In this document: positions 21,917 through 33,412 of the stretch, one piece after another | Numbering within the stretch: the stretch's first letter is position 1 | Layout of the letters: each line of letters begins with the position of its first letter | From: Rotaria sp. Silwood1 | Taxonomy: Eukaryota; Rotifera; Eurotatoria; Philodinida; Philodinidae | Direction of reading: 5' to 3' | Assembly (NCBI GenBank): GCA_905250075.1 | Contig: CAJNOP010000281.1 | Coordinates: 62,001 to 126,000, forward strand | DNA: 64,000 nt | The notes under the pieces: generated by a model | The model's input: the letters and a program-made list of their open reading frames with translations, nothing else | What the model was told of the DNA's origin: nothing | The model's database searches: none | Translations under genes and position numbers: made by a program

Positions 21917-21975
21917 AGAGTGTGCGTGTGAGTTTGTATAAATCGCAGAGTAACACCCATACTCCATCCACACCC
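21917..21975. repeat. Telomere-like hairpin module (degenerate)
   Basis: GAGTGTGCGTGTGAG is followed by a spacer of about 17 bp and AACACCCATACTCCATCCAC, ending ACCC. It directly follows the decayed minisatellite. Confidence 0.5.
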
Positions 21976-22045
21976 AAAGATTAATTATTGTGTGATTCAT
22001 GTTATTAAACATGCGTTCCAAACTCAGCTAAATTCCCACGTGGAC

Positions 22046-22700
22046 TATGACAGATATTCGTCATTTATTTGATGAACATATTTGGCATTAATGGTTTGCT
22101 CGAATAGATAAGTGAATAATCGTTTTATCATTATTTGAGATTATTGGAAATAATTCATTTATTGTTTGTAATTAGTTATTTCCAAGTTCATATGTAAATG
22201 ATGCTAATAAGATATGTTCGGAACTTGATGATTTCCATTCTAATCGTAGCACGGTTCCATTTTAATGAATATTTTCTCATAATAGTCCGTTCAATTCAAT
22301 AGTAAACATATACATTCAGTTTGATATTGATAATAAATTCAACAAATATGAAGAACGTCGTTAAATTATTGTATGCAAAAATGATAGAGATATTCCAATG
22401 ATGAAATGAATGCTGTTGAAATGTATTTGAATGTTGTACTAAAACTGTTCGTGGACAAATTGTAATAAAAATGATTCGTAGAATATTTTGTGTTGTTTCA
22501 ATAGCATAATATAATCATTAAGAGCTTGATGATAACGATAGTGTTAGTTTGTACGAACAAATGTTTGAATATTTGATAGTGGAGAATTGTAATATATCAA
22601 AAAATTGGCTTTTGATGTTGTTGCTGTGTCAGTTGATGATGAATATGTTATAATAATCTAAATGAGTCAGAAAATGGTTGTATTTCTAACAAAGATTCTT
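22046..22700 (+). pseudogene. Decayed coding relic, family not recognised
   Basis: A protein-like frame (MTDIRHLFDEHIWH) starts at 22046 and continues through TAA, TGA and TAG codons (WFARIDK, IIVLSLFEIIGNNSFIVCN, LFPSSYVNDANKICSELDDF, HSNRSTVPF). Further pieces (FDVVAVSVDDEYVII) appear near 22606. The early part has stops but no obvious frameshift over about 230 nt. No family could be named. Confidence 0.4.
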
Positions 22701-22839
22701 ATCGTTCTTTTTCTTTTGTTTTTTCCTATTGTGTTCGTTGTCGTTGTCGCTGGAGTTGATGTGTACTGTTGTTTATTGTTCTTGTTTATCGCTGTTGTTA
22801 GTTTTTTATAAGTTATTTTTTTCTCTTTTTTTGTTTAAT

Positions 22840-24344
22840 TAATTAATCTCACTGGCGGATAAATTGTTCTTTTGTAAAGTAATTTATTTTCATTTTTGTT
22901 CTTGCTTTTTCTTGTTCATGTGGAAATTTAAACTCAATTAAAACTTCGCCTTTATTTCTGTTAATATTAATTTGATGACTCGTAAGTATGTCATCTTGTA
23001 GGAGTTGGACCCGAATTTTTCTATAATCATACTTATGATGTATGGGTCGTTTGACCTTGTGTTAAAAATCCGGACGGTTCTTTTGTTTCCATTTAAGTTT
23101 TAAATTTTTTCTTCTTTGCCGTTCGGATTTTGTTAATGTTGTTGTTTGTATTTATGATTGTTCTTCTTCCATGAAATTAAATTCGTTTGTTTCTTCTTGT
23201 GTTGTGGTAATTATTAAGGCATGTGGGTCATAGTCTGGTGGTGGTAATGTTCGTTCTTGTTTATTGAATTTTGGCATTGAAATATGAATTGATTCATCCT
23301 TACTGATGTTTGATAGATCATCATCTAAATCTATAATAAAATTGATCGATGTTGTCGTTGCTGTCTCAGGTATTTGATGATTGACTGGTTTTCTGAATAC
23401 ATATGAAAGAATAATTCAGTAACTGCAGCACAATCATTTATTGCATATTGTTTCATTTTTCACCGATTTTGTTGCTCAATTTTTTTATTATATTCGTGTC
23501 GACTAAATAATTTGTTTTTCTATATGTTTAATTCTAAGTCCAAACACACTGCCAACAATGAAATGTTTCTAATTTATCGAGGAATTTTTCTAATGCTGTT
23601 ATAATTGCATTTCGAAGTGACCATGTGGCATTTAAATCATAATGAGTTCGATGGTCACAATTAAATTGCATGTTAGAATTTGTTGTTTCATTGTTTCCAT
23701 CATAATAATCATCAGGCGTATGGAATATATCTTTAATGATACAAGCCCGGTTTCATCATCACGCCGTTTCATTTTCGGTTGCGTTTTACATGTATCGTTG
23801 TGCCAATTCCTAAGTTTAAACTGTAAATTAATATCGTCAGTTTCTGTAGCTGTATGAATAAGGTCGACATGATGGAAATTTCCGAATTCACTGTCGATCG
23901 GTCTCCATGATATGATTTTATTATTGTTATCGGATATAATTGAACTTAATTGCTTTATTTTTGAAAACAATAATGATTGTGGATCCGGTAGATGTTCTGT
24001 TTCAATTAATATAATGATCGTCTGTTTAATCGAATGTATAAATTGTATTTGTATTAATAAACCTTTTTTTTTCTTTTTCACTTTTTGCGATTCTGTATCG
24101 ACGACGTATCTGCTTGTTTCTTTTGCTTCGGTAATTAAGTCATCTATGAAGTTAATTGTTGTTTTATAATGAAGATGGATAATGTTGATGTTTTGATGAT
24201 AATTCAAATGATGGATAATGAGCTTTTCATTTTTCATTTTTTTCTTATTCTTCTTGTTGTTTTTTGCCAGTTTCGCTGTTCTTCAACAGATAATTTGTAA
24301 TTATAATCCGGTGGATTATTTAAATCACGTTGTGAATACGACAT
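22840..24344 (-). pseudogene. Broken gene with a DEDD/RNase H-like exonuclease motif (bdelloid repetitive protein family)
   Basis: On the minus strand, ATG 24344 opens MSYSQRDLNNPPDYNYKLSV and EEQRNWQKTTRR. A slip in an A run near 24240 changes frame. The next open stretch (24237-23632) contains FIDDLITEAKETSRYVVDTE and SQK, then LIQIQFIHSI, IIILIETEHLPDPQ and IISWRPIDSEFGNFHHVDLI. The DTE followed by a strand and a later conserved acidic block match the first motifs of DEDD 3'-5' exonucleases. Downstream pieces near 23276-22850 (MPKFNKQERTLPPPDYDPHA, LTKSERQRRKNLKLKWKQK, DILTSHQININRNKGEVLIE) fit the same protein but carry stops. I recall similar proteins as abundant in bdelloid genomes, possibly tied to mobile elements; the exonuclease function is inferred. 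The 5' end lies 12 bp from a MITE, which may have disrupted its promoter. Confidence 0.55.
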
Positions 24345-24355
24345 TGATGTAAATA

Positions 24356-25187
24356 CAGCCAACGCAAAATATTCTGGGACACCCAAAAATGGCTCCTAAA
24401 ATTTTAATATCTCATTTGAATTAAATTTCACACATATAGTGAATATGGTTATTGGTTAGGCTTTGATATCATGACGTACAAACGCAAAACTTTTAATTTT
24501 AGTTTAAAGAAACAAAGAGAACAAAAATTATCCAACGGCAAAAAGTCCTGGGACACTGGAGCTGGCCAAAGTATCCGCCTCACGTTTTAGCCACTATAAG
24601 AGATATAAGGCTGAAGATTTGTATATATATACTACATGACATGTTTAGATCAGCGACACCAACCTGATCTTTATCGATTCAGTTGGAGAGGATTTATAAT
24701 GCGCAGCAGCTCATACTATTGAGAGCCTGATAAATCAACATAGAAATTTATTATGGATCGGGAAACTAACCATTATGTAGCGCTTATATGTACCTATCGG
24801 GACTAAAAATTTGATGAACATTCATTGAGCTTTACACTATCTAAAAATTTCAAGAAATATCGCGCAGAATTCGTGTATTGTTCTCCACAATTTCCGAGTG
24901 AATATACTCTAAAAGCGAAAAGAAATCACAATATGGAACGTTACATTTTCATCAAACGTCCTGTGGTGTCAAAGTGTGATGCATTTCGCTCATATTATAA
25001 GTCACTGTTAGACTGCTTTTGTTCTTTGTTTGTTTACATTAAAACTAAAAGGTTTGCGTTTGTACGTCATAATATCAAAGCTTAACCAATAACCATATTC
25101 ATCATATGTGTGAAGTTTAATTCGAATGAGATATTGTTAATTTTATGGAGCCATTTTTGAATGTCCCAGAACTTTTCGCTAGGGCTG
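24356..25187. mobile_element. Mariner/Tc1-type MITE with long terminal inverted repeats
   Basis: The left end CAGCCAACGCAAAATATTCT matches the reverse complement of the right end (CAGCCCTAGCGAAAAGTTCT), and both continue with GGGACA and CAAAAATGGCTCC. Inverted repeats run for about 165-170 bp on each side (including CATATGGTTATTGGTTA-type and CATGACGTACAAACGC-type blocks). A TA dinucleotide flanks both ends (24354-24355 and 25188-25189), as expected for Tc1/mariner target duplication. There is no transposase frame; the open frame 24825-25085 lies in the right arm and is not a gene. Confidence 0.85.
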
Positions 25188-25189
25188 TA

Positions 25190-27080
25190 TTTTATGCTCT
25201 GACACTGAAATGCTCATGTGCTAGTTAATACAGACTCCATAAAAAAATGCAATGGATGCTTATTTTATCTGCTCAGATGCGTATATTGGTAAGCTATGTG
25301 GAAAACTGTGCGAATCCTGGACAACATATGTGAAAAGTACAGCAGAGTGTCAACTCAAACGCGTATTTTCCTCCTTTTCAGCAAAGAGAATCTTATGAAA
25401 TTTGAAATAAACTTAAACGAATTTTCAGAATTCGTTGTTGATTTTCATCAGCTGACACAATATCAGCGAATCTCTATTTCGATATCATATCATGTTCGTG
25501 CATGTTTAGCTATAAGTGTACGTGATTGATGAACAACAGGATCAAGACCTTCCACTTTCACCAGGGTTCAGATAAAAAATACCATGGCTACAACGGGTAC
25601 GACCTGAGATTTAACAGTGAGTTAAATCCGTACTTTCTGTACGAGAAATCAGATCGTGATCAATGAAGGAGTCCAAAAAATAATAAAACTAAAGAAGTCC
25701 CGCGTGTTCGTACCAGATGACGCTGGCAGAGTGTTCGGTAATGTTTCGTACGAAAGAAAAATATATCGAAAGATGAGTACAAAACACTGTTCACTCAGCC
25801 ATGCTTGGATACCGTACCAGACACATGCTACAAAGGTTCGGTAGAAAACAGGCCAGACTGAACCAACCACGCGCCAAACGATGATCGACTGACAACCGGG
25901 AATGAAACATGGTATATCGCACCGATTCGTCCAGATAGACAGATGAAAATGACCACAATTGTATAACCAATTCAAACGCATAGTTGTTCCTCTCATCAGG
26001 CGAATCCAACAACTATCATGCTTGAAATAATCATTCATACATTAATATTAATTGAATCAGCAAGCAAAAATGCAACAAAATTTCCGGGTCTTCAAAGACG
26101 TCGTTCACATTCAACTGGTGTCAAATCTTCATTTTTTTAAAAATGCTTCACACCCAGAACAATCTTTAGCTAAATGATCTGCATAAAACCAACTAGGTAA
26201 CTTCATCACTGTGTATAGAATATGTAATTTCTCTACATATAGCGAAACTTTGTGTTGATTCATGCCTATGGACAATTGAAACGTGGCCAGATACTGTGAT
26301 GACTTTCTCTCGTTCTCTCTTTATGTATTCAACAATGAATGAATCTTCATACCCGAGTAACACAAAGTAAAACATGCCTCACACACATACCCTCACGTCA
26401 AGAGCTACATCGCAGCATATCACACAACCAAAAATGAAAGAGAAAAAGAGCAATAGAGGAGAGAAGTCATGACACAGTCATGAAACTTCTTCAAGCTATG
26501 AAGATGCACAACGCACATCAAAAAACGGAGCGAACGGAAAGAGAGAATCAGAAAGAAAAATAATATGAAGAGTACACGTGACTTTAAAAAAACAAGAGAA
26601 AGGTGATAACCAAATAAAGAAAACGAACTGTTAGTTTTCACGTCGTCAGATATTATATGTATATGTATATACAGTGGTGGCAAAAATTATTTGTACGATT
26701 TTGTTTTGATCGCAACTAAGCAATTTACAGATACTTTGAGAAACTGAAAATGTCAAAGAATCGCTGTCGCTCCTCGTGTCTGTACTACAAATATGAGACT
26801 ATTGAACTCCTATGCTTTCGAGATATCTCCAGGTACCTAGAAAAAAATGAGAAAATTCATCGTCAAAAATTTTCTGTGCAATTGATCTTATACATCCTCT
26901 GCGTTTATGACACGCTTAGACACTCAATAACAGTGTCGTTCAAAAAGAAAATGACGAGTGATGTGTTCATAGATTTTCTCTTCTAGACGAGTTTCCACTG
27001 GATTAGCAGAGACACTTAAAAAACGACATTTTGATCATGAGAATTTGTATCGCAGTAACCAGAATCTAGAAGTGTTGCAG
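25190..27080. other. Unassigned accessory DNA
   Basis: Overlapping frames on both strands at 25649-26038 have no recognisable domain. Near 26671, TATACAGTGGTGGCAAAAAT followed by TATTTG resembles a Tc1/mariner-type terminus, but no partner inverted copy was found, so it may be a solo end. A short frame at 26750-26986 behind it is unassigned. Confidence 0.35.
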
Positions 27081-27157
27081 GGTGTGGGTGCGCGTATAGG
27101 CTGCATCAATATTGGTTGATGTGAGTATTCTTACTTGTAGATCTACATCCCACACTC
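27081..27157. repeat. Telomere-like hairpin module
   Basis: GGTGTGGGTGCGCG is followed by a spacer of about 45 bp and ACATCCCACACTC. Confidence 0.55.
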
Positions 27158-27533
27158 TCGCGTTGGTACTTTAGCAACACTTCAACTATCTTAAAGTCAA
27201 CGTATCAACAGAGCATAGGCAAAGAAATGAGCCAAATTTTTCGTTCTGAAATGTTGTGAATAAAATCATATCAAGTTGCGATAGCTTACGTCATTATATG
27301 ACTCTGATTCTTGTCTTTTGTATACTTTCACTATAACGAACGACGAATCTGTTGTGCCTTAGATAGTCGCATGCAATGTATGTAAAGTGAAGCAACATGT
27401 CCTCGTCAATGCCAACTGAATGCGATCTTTCTAACACAAAACTGTTTGAGAGTATCTTGATTTTTTTGGTAGTCATCTAAGTTTTTAATCTCGAAAAACT
27501 AATAACGAACTATGTACAATATTTGATTTGCAG

Positions 27534-30500
27534 GAACACCATTTGCCATATTCGTTACTCTATTGGTAATTATTAACGAATATTCAACGGAATATTATTT
27601 CACACAATGATATTTACCTTCAAATCTTTGTTGATGATCCGAAGAAAACGCCTGTATTCAAAAAACGTATGTAAACGGTGTTACTCAACTAATCCTTGCA
27701 ACTCAAACTGTTATCACATCGAATTATGAATGAATCTTTCAAATGTGTAATTTTACTTTATTCAACACCAGGTTTTTCAGACGCAACTGCAGTTAAAAAG
27801 CATGCTCGCAATGTGAGTGTAATTTGGAAGACAGACATATCAATATGCATCTTGATGGATATGTTAGAAAAGTGTATTCCTTGGACTCAAAAGCTTTTCT
27901 TCTGTGATATTAATCCATAATATGTCACACCATTAATTGAAAAATTGATACAGACTGAGAAACACGGAAAGTATCATATATCAAAGTTTGATCAACTCGA
28001 AATCGATCGAAATACGTTAAACAAAACTGTAAACAATTTACCGCCACTTCCTGAAGGTATGTTTGCATTTGAAATACTAAGTTGAAGCAAAATATTTTAT
28101 TAGGATATAAAATTCGTCCATTGACTTTGAAGGATGCTCCGCTTATATTCGATGCTTGGGGTAACACATTCTTCGATTCTTATTCTGTAGCTCAAGTGCA
28201 ATTCTGCGTACAGCGTCTACCAAGCTTAGGTGAGGATTGACCTTTGTAATACATTGATCAGCGTGTCAAAATTGCGTTATTAAAAAGAACTCGAAATCGA
28301 TTTTATTTTCGAAAACAGAATTGAAAAAAAAACTTTTCAAATCAGGGTTAATCTCGAGAATTCAAAGACGAAGAAATTTCACCAGTTAGACGAATATGTT
28401 CTTAACGTATTATTTTTGTTTGTACTATATTACAACGAGGTTTGCTTCTTCCAATTTTTGGAGAATAATACCCTAGAGAAAGTACTGAGTTCAGGGTACC
28501 CATGTACTGAGAAAGCTCTAGCAGGGTACTCAATATGGGTACTTTGAAAATTCTCAGTAATTTTACTGATGTATGTACAGTTTGGGGTACCTGTAAAAGT
28601 ACATTCACTGAATAAGTACCTGCATGGATACACAAGTCTGTAACTTTACTGAGGAAATCTCGGCAGGGTATCCTAAATTTGTCGCGTTCTGTATGGCGAC
28701 TATCCATTCACCGTTTTCTTTTTTACGTACGGCTCTATATAAACAACTCGATAAATCATAAGAAAATAATCAATTTTCATACTAGCTTTTTCTAAATTAT
28801 TTCTTGGCTATTTCTTAGTCGAGGAAATGCCGAGCTTGGTCGTAAATTAAGATCGGACTAACCTGAAGTGGTCTACGACCAACTCAAGTTGAGTCGGATC
28901 CCGACATTGTTCCTGCTAAGTTTTTGGAATTGAAAAAATTAAATTGAATAAAGTAAAAAAAATCTGGTAAATTATCTCAAGAAAAAGAAAAAATTTTAAA
29001 AAGTCAAAGATCAGGTTCGATCCTGAACATAGTGAAAATTTGGTAACAGGATACTTAGAAATACTATACAATGGTACCCAATTCAGTACTTGATCAGTAC
29101 CTTTAGGTACCCAATTACTGTGCATTTTCCAGCAGGGTACTTGCCAAAGTACCGCTTAGGTACCTGTAAGTACCTGCAAGTACTTTGGTACCCAAAAGTC
29201 CCTGTGACATACTGGTATCAGGGTACTTTTTTGGGTACCCTTAACTCAGTATATTCTCTTGGGTACCGATAGCTCATTTTCAGGTCGTAAATTGTAAAAC
29301 AAACGCCAAAAATGTTGGATCATTTTCTCGGTTTGAAAGTCAAATTTTTTCAATACTTTACACTTTGTGATCCGTTTCTCTAATAAGTGTGAATAGTATC
29401 TAATCGTGGTGAGATTTAGAGTATTCACGAAACGCGTTTTTCCATATGTTTGTCTGCTTTGATTGAGACTAAAATTAATATATGCCGAGCTTACATCGCA
29501 AAAAGTCACTGATGAGATCTTCTCGTAAGCAAATATTCCTTATAAAAACAGGAAAAAATCATCACTATTAAAGCTTATGTCGAAATCTGTCAGTCACATA
29601 AAATGCATGCAAAATATAAATGGATATGAAATAAAAAGATCCTATTTAGCTTTGGAATCATTCGCAAAGATTTCTAGAGACAAGAAACTGGTAGACAAAT
29701 TATCTGTCATATTTTATGCTGTATAACTTTGGTCAAAACAATAAAAATATATAATTCAAATTCTTTTTCTTATAATACCGTTTTGGGACTAGGTGCTACA
29801 ATTGTCCACCGGTCACTACCTTTATGGTTTGTTGACTTGTGACTTTTCCGCTATTATTCTAAACACGACCTTCAAATGATTTGTCCATAAACTTTCTGTA
29901 AAGAAAAATAGACACTAATCTACAAAATCATAGACAAACCGGCACTAATCCGATACTAAAGATCTTTCAACAGCGAAAACTTTGATACTATGTTCTGACT
30001 AGAAATGTTACAGTTCTAATGGAGATTTATTTAATAAAATCCACCCATTAACAGATCGTGCCAGTGTATGCCCAAAAATCATCTGTAAAGTCTGGAGACT
30101 AATTAATTAAATTGATACTCTATGAAAAATGATCTCACGATAATAAAAAACTTGATCAAAAGAATTTTACATGATATTTAACAGACAGTTCAAACGCCTG
30201 GTTCCGGTTTTCTAGTCTCGGCAAACTTCTACCTTCTATCGGAGTATCTTCTCAAATAACTTAAGAAAAAACAAAACTAGCCCCCTTTGTCTACCTTTAA
30301 CTCATTCAATAGGTGCGTACCATCATGGTAAACTAGTCTGTTGGCGAATCACCCAGTATGATGGATCCAGTGATATGGCATTTACACTGCCAGAAGCTCG
30401 TCGACTAGGACTTTCATATCAAATCGGTATTCGATTGGCTGTTGAAGTGTGTAAAATTCAGCAAGGGTCGTTTGGTCATGTAGCTCATGAAAATCAAGCA

Positions 30501-30554
30501 TCTTTAGTAATGGTAACTAAAATGGGTTATCGAATTACTTGTCAATGGGATTGA
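27534..30554 (+). pseudogene. Glycine N-acyltransferase-like (GLYAT/GNAT fold) gene with in-frame nonsense codons
   Basis: Three exons join without a frameshift: 27534-28056, 28104-28229 and 30313-30554 (TGA), about 296 codons, the usual GLYAT length. The N-terminal part reads HHLPYSLLYW...YLQIFVDDPKKTPVFKK and ILLYSTPG; the C-terminal acetyltransferase part reads GYKIRPLTLKDAPLIFDAW, LVCWRITQYDGSSDMAFTLP, EARRLGLSYQIGIRLAVEV, GHVAHENQASLVMVTKMGYR and ITCQWD. Family members conjugate acyl-CoA (for example benzoyl-CoA) with glycine or other amino acids. The first exon carries four TAA codons (27567, 27672, 27690, 27918), so a normal product cannot be made. The last intron (28230-30312) is about 2.1 kb, against 47 nt for the other, because it contains an inserted element (28469-29265). 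The true first codons may lie just upstream of 27534. Confidence 0.75.
28469..29265. mobile_element. Inverted-repeat element rich in GGTACC/GTAC words, inside the GLYAT intron
   Basis: The left end TACCCTAGAGAAAGTACTGA and the reverse complement of the right end (TACCCAAGAGAATATACTGA) match and both go on with GTT(C/A)AGGGTACCC, giving about 33 bp of terminal inverted repeat. Both subterminal regions (28469-28680 and 29060-29265) are packed with GGTACC, AGTACT, GTACTT and GGGTAC variants, while the middle is ordinary AT-rich DNA. There is no transposase frame. A target duplication was not clear. The minus frames at 28402-28707 are by-products. Confidence 0.65.
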
Positions 30555-31136
30555 ATTACATTTGAACCAAATAGTATCACAAATGAAGAAATTATTAGCA
30601 GTAGCTGCCAACAGATTAAAAACGAACCACCCGTATTACTGAAATCTTCAATTTGATCGAACTCAGAACAGCTATCTTATTTTAGCAATATGCCTGCTTG
30701 ATGCAAACACCTCCGTACATTTCTACATATTCATTTGCAACTATGTGTATTTTACTGACTACTGCTTTTTTCTTTTTCTTTTTGAAAAGCACGCTCTCCG
30801 TGAATATGATTGGTACGCCAACCCATTTAATCAAAGCACAAAGACATTACAAGACAGAGCCTTATATAATGCTGCTTTGGTCGATAGAATGTTTTCCATC
30901 GCTCTTTTGGTATCTTTGCGCAGAAGAATATGACGACTCGTTTAGTAATAAGGTTACATAAACTAGTTACGACTGGAGAATATTTTCGATTTAGAGTGCC
31001 GATTTGCTTAGTTATTAGCCGAAAAGGGTGTGGATGGCTGAGTAAGAATCATTGTTTCACATAATTCATCCTAGACTTATCGCTAACACGGTATCTGAAC
31101 TTAGGTCTATAACAACATTTTGAAATAAGTGAAGAC
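30555..31136. other. Flank of GLYAT relic; possible small coding exon
   Basis: A frame at about 30788-30933 reads KHALREYDWYANPFNQSTK then TLQDRALYNAALVDRMF and looks protein-like, with a T-rich acceptor-like tract before it. No family was recognised and no start was found. At 31027 a single G-rich telomere-like word (AAGGGTGTGGATGG) is seen without a clear partner arm. Confidence 0.3.
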
Positions 31137-33412
31137 CAGAGCTGCCGGCCTGGTCTGCTGCCTGACAGGCGCCTGGCAGGCCCTCAGGCCGTCCACCAGG
31201 CCAAGCCGAATTCTGAAATTTTAGTCTGGTCTGATCCGTCCAAATAATATTCGGCCTGGCCTGCAGGCCAGGCCAGGCTGAAGTTGTTGGCCTGCAGGCT
31301 AGACCAGATCAAAATGATCAGCTTGTCCATGTAAAAATTTTAAGAAAATTTAACGATTTAACGAAAAGAAGGCATAACATTTTTCACTATTAATATGTGC
31401 TAAACGTTCTTTTTAACAAATCTCATTTGTTAATTCAAGCTAAACTGTTTCTGTCGAGATAGAATGTGTGGAATTTCGTTAAAAGCCAATTTTTAACGTG
31501 TTTTCAGATATATAACCGTAGTATCTTTTCTCGTTAAATCACAGAATACTTATTCACTTTTACTTGAGTAGTTCCTAAATGTTGAAGATCAAATATTGAT
31601 GCATGGTCTTATTATCCGAAACTGATTTAACAAATTCATGCGATTCTAGCGGTCAAAACTTGTACTGAACATTAATTTAATGTTATAGGATCTGTATTCA
31701 CTCACCGAAGAGCTTGTTTAGATTCAGAACAAATGGATAATAAATTTTGTGATCGTCTATTCATAAAATTTGATTTTTAAATAAAAATCTCGCTGCCTCC
31801 CATCATAAGTAACACTCATTGACGATATTTTTGTTCTGTATTTTCTCTACCTATTCATTCTACGCTTCGTCATATGTTGTTTAGTTATCATAGATATATT
31901 TTTTCGAATAATGCAGAACAGATTTGCTACAATCGAAGGCATTTTGTTAATTGAAACCTTTCTCGGACGGTGTGTGGGTGTCAAAAAGACCTAGACAGTA
32001 GTAGCGTAACCAGAGGGGGGCAAGGGGGGGCTGAGCCCCCCCTACGAAAGGTTTTGCCCCCCTAGAAAAATTTCTATCCCCTTTTATTAAAGAAAATTGC
32101 GTTTGATCTCTGTAATAATAGAAATCAACATACAGCTTATTCATAACAGCAGGCATCATCAACAGTAAGAAGTCCAGAACTCGAAGGAAAATCCCTTAGA
32201 AAATGAATTTCTAATGCACATTTTTCTTGCATTTTTAAGAAGTTTTCGCTTCGCGACTTAGGTCTGTCCCATTAGTTTTCATTTTGATCAGTCTTCTCTC
32301 CATTTCGAATTAGCATTTGAAATATGATTCGTTTATCTGTGTGACTTAGGCAATGGGAAGCTTTGTATACGCCTCGCGTTTATCTTCCACTTTTAACACA
32401 GCGATTGAAAGCGTAGAGGACTTTAGTGGCTGAACATGTATGAGTGCTATAATTTTGTTCTTGTCACTCCAGAAGCGTGAGTTTTTATTTCATTGAACTA
32501 TACAATATTTTAGTCAAACCGTTTTTATTCCGTTCCAAAAAGGTGCCGCCTTCGGCGGCATGCTCTCCTTGAATAAATAATAAATCAATGCTTTTTATAC
32601 CGCTATTATCTCATCAGAAATTTTAGAGTCTAAGAAGAAACAAAATTTCTCACTGCGTGGTATTGTCCAAACAATAGTATAGAAAAGAACGGTGAGGAAC
32701 AGTTTATATGGTATAAAACATTTTACTCTTCTTATATTTTGACGCCAGATATGTCTCTTGGAGGTAGCGATGCACTAAACAGTAAGTAACGGGTAGGAGC
32801 AAAAGAAATTCTCGATATTTTCGATAAATTGTTTCGAAAAAGGGTGTTTGTAACAGGTAAATATGCGTTTTGTAGCACGTTCAATAGGATTTCGTATCTG
32901 CTATTCAATTTTTATACACGTCATACGAACTAAAAAAACTAGACAAAGAATTATGTTGCTTCGTTGTCTACAGTTGGGGAGAGGGGGCTGAGCCCCCCCT
33001 ACGGATTTTTCCTGGTTACGCCCCTACTAGACAGATTAACATTCACTCACATACTATAGAAGTATCCTTTCTTCAAAATGGCCGACTCCAACAGGTCTTA
33101 GTATGTTGAAAAAGAGACCTATAAGCTAAACAAAAATCTGTTGACTCACCATTGAAAGCATTGTTTAGGCTTTTCAACAAGTTCCTCACTACACTTAAGT
33201 AAAAATCAGTATAAGATATGCAAATTCATATTCGAAGTTTGCTGGCAATATGAATTAGACCAGACCAGGCCGCAAAAAAGTGGTCTGCCGGCAGCTCTGA
33301 TTAGTACAGAGTTATTGAATTTAATGGATTTCAAAAATCAGAAACATCAATCGGCCTGGTTTGATCTGCAGGTCAGGCCAGGCCGAAAAAAAGTGGCCTG
33401 TTGGCATCTCTG
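31137..33412. mobile_element. GGCCTGCAGGCC-rich inverted-repeat element, carrying a nested hAT-like insertion
   Basis: The left end CAGAGCTGCCGGCCTGGTCT is mirrored on the right by two ends in reverse complement: CAGAGCTGCCGGCAGACCAC (ending 33299) and CAGAGATGCCAACAGGCCAC (ending 33412). Both ends are dense in GGCCTGG, CAGGCC and CTGCAG words, a strong local GC island (31141-31320 and 33255-33410) in AT-rich DNA. The two right ends suggest a second partial copy. No matching 8-bp target duplication was found at these borders, so the exact limits are uncertain. No transposase was recognised. Confidence 0.5.
31999..33026. mobile_element. hAT-like non-autonomous DNA transposon, 1,028 bp
   Basis: The terminal inverted repeats TAGTAGCGTAACCAG (left) and TAGGGGCGTAACCAG (right, reverse complement) match at 13 of 15 bases. 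A perfect 8-bp direct duplication CTAGACAG flanks the element (31991-31998 and 33027-33034), the size made by hAT transposases. Just inside each end is the palindrome GGGGGCTGAGCCCCC followed by CCTACG, in the same orientation on both sides. There is no transposase frame. It is inserted inside the GGCC-rich element. Confidence 0.88.

Noticed and set aside
23642..24169. Plus-strand frames at 23642-23857 and 23912-24169
   Set aside because: They are antisense shadows of the minus-strand DxE-motif relic.
24825..25085. 86-codon plus-strand frame
   Set aside because: Lies mostly within the right inverted arm of the MITE; the left arm has the complementary sequence.
25649..26038. Overlapping frames on both strands near 25.8 kb
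   Set aside because: Neither strand gives a known domain or good splice and start context, so no gene is called.
27534..28056. Alternative genetic code (TAA as Gln, TGA as Trp)
   Set aside because: Intact genes in the window end with TAA, TAG and TGA in the normal way (PLAC8, MFS, SPRY and LRR genes), so the standard code applies and the stop-containing loci are relics.
28402..28707. 101-codon minus-strand frame
   Set aside because: Product of the GGTACC-rich field of the intronic element.
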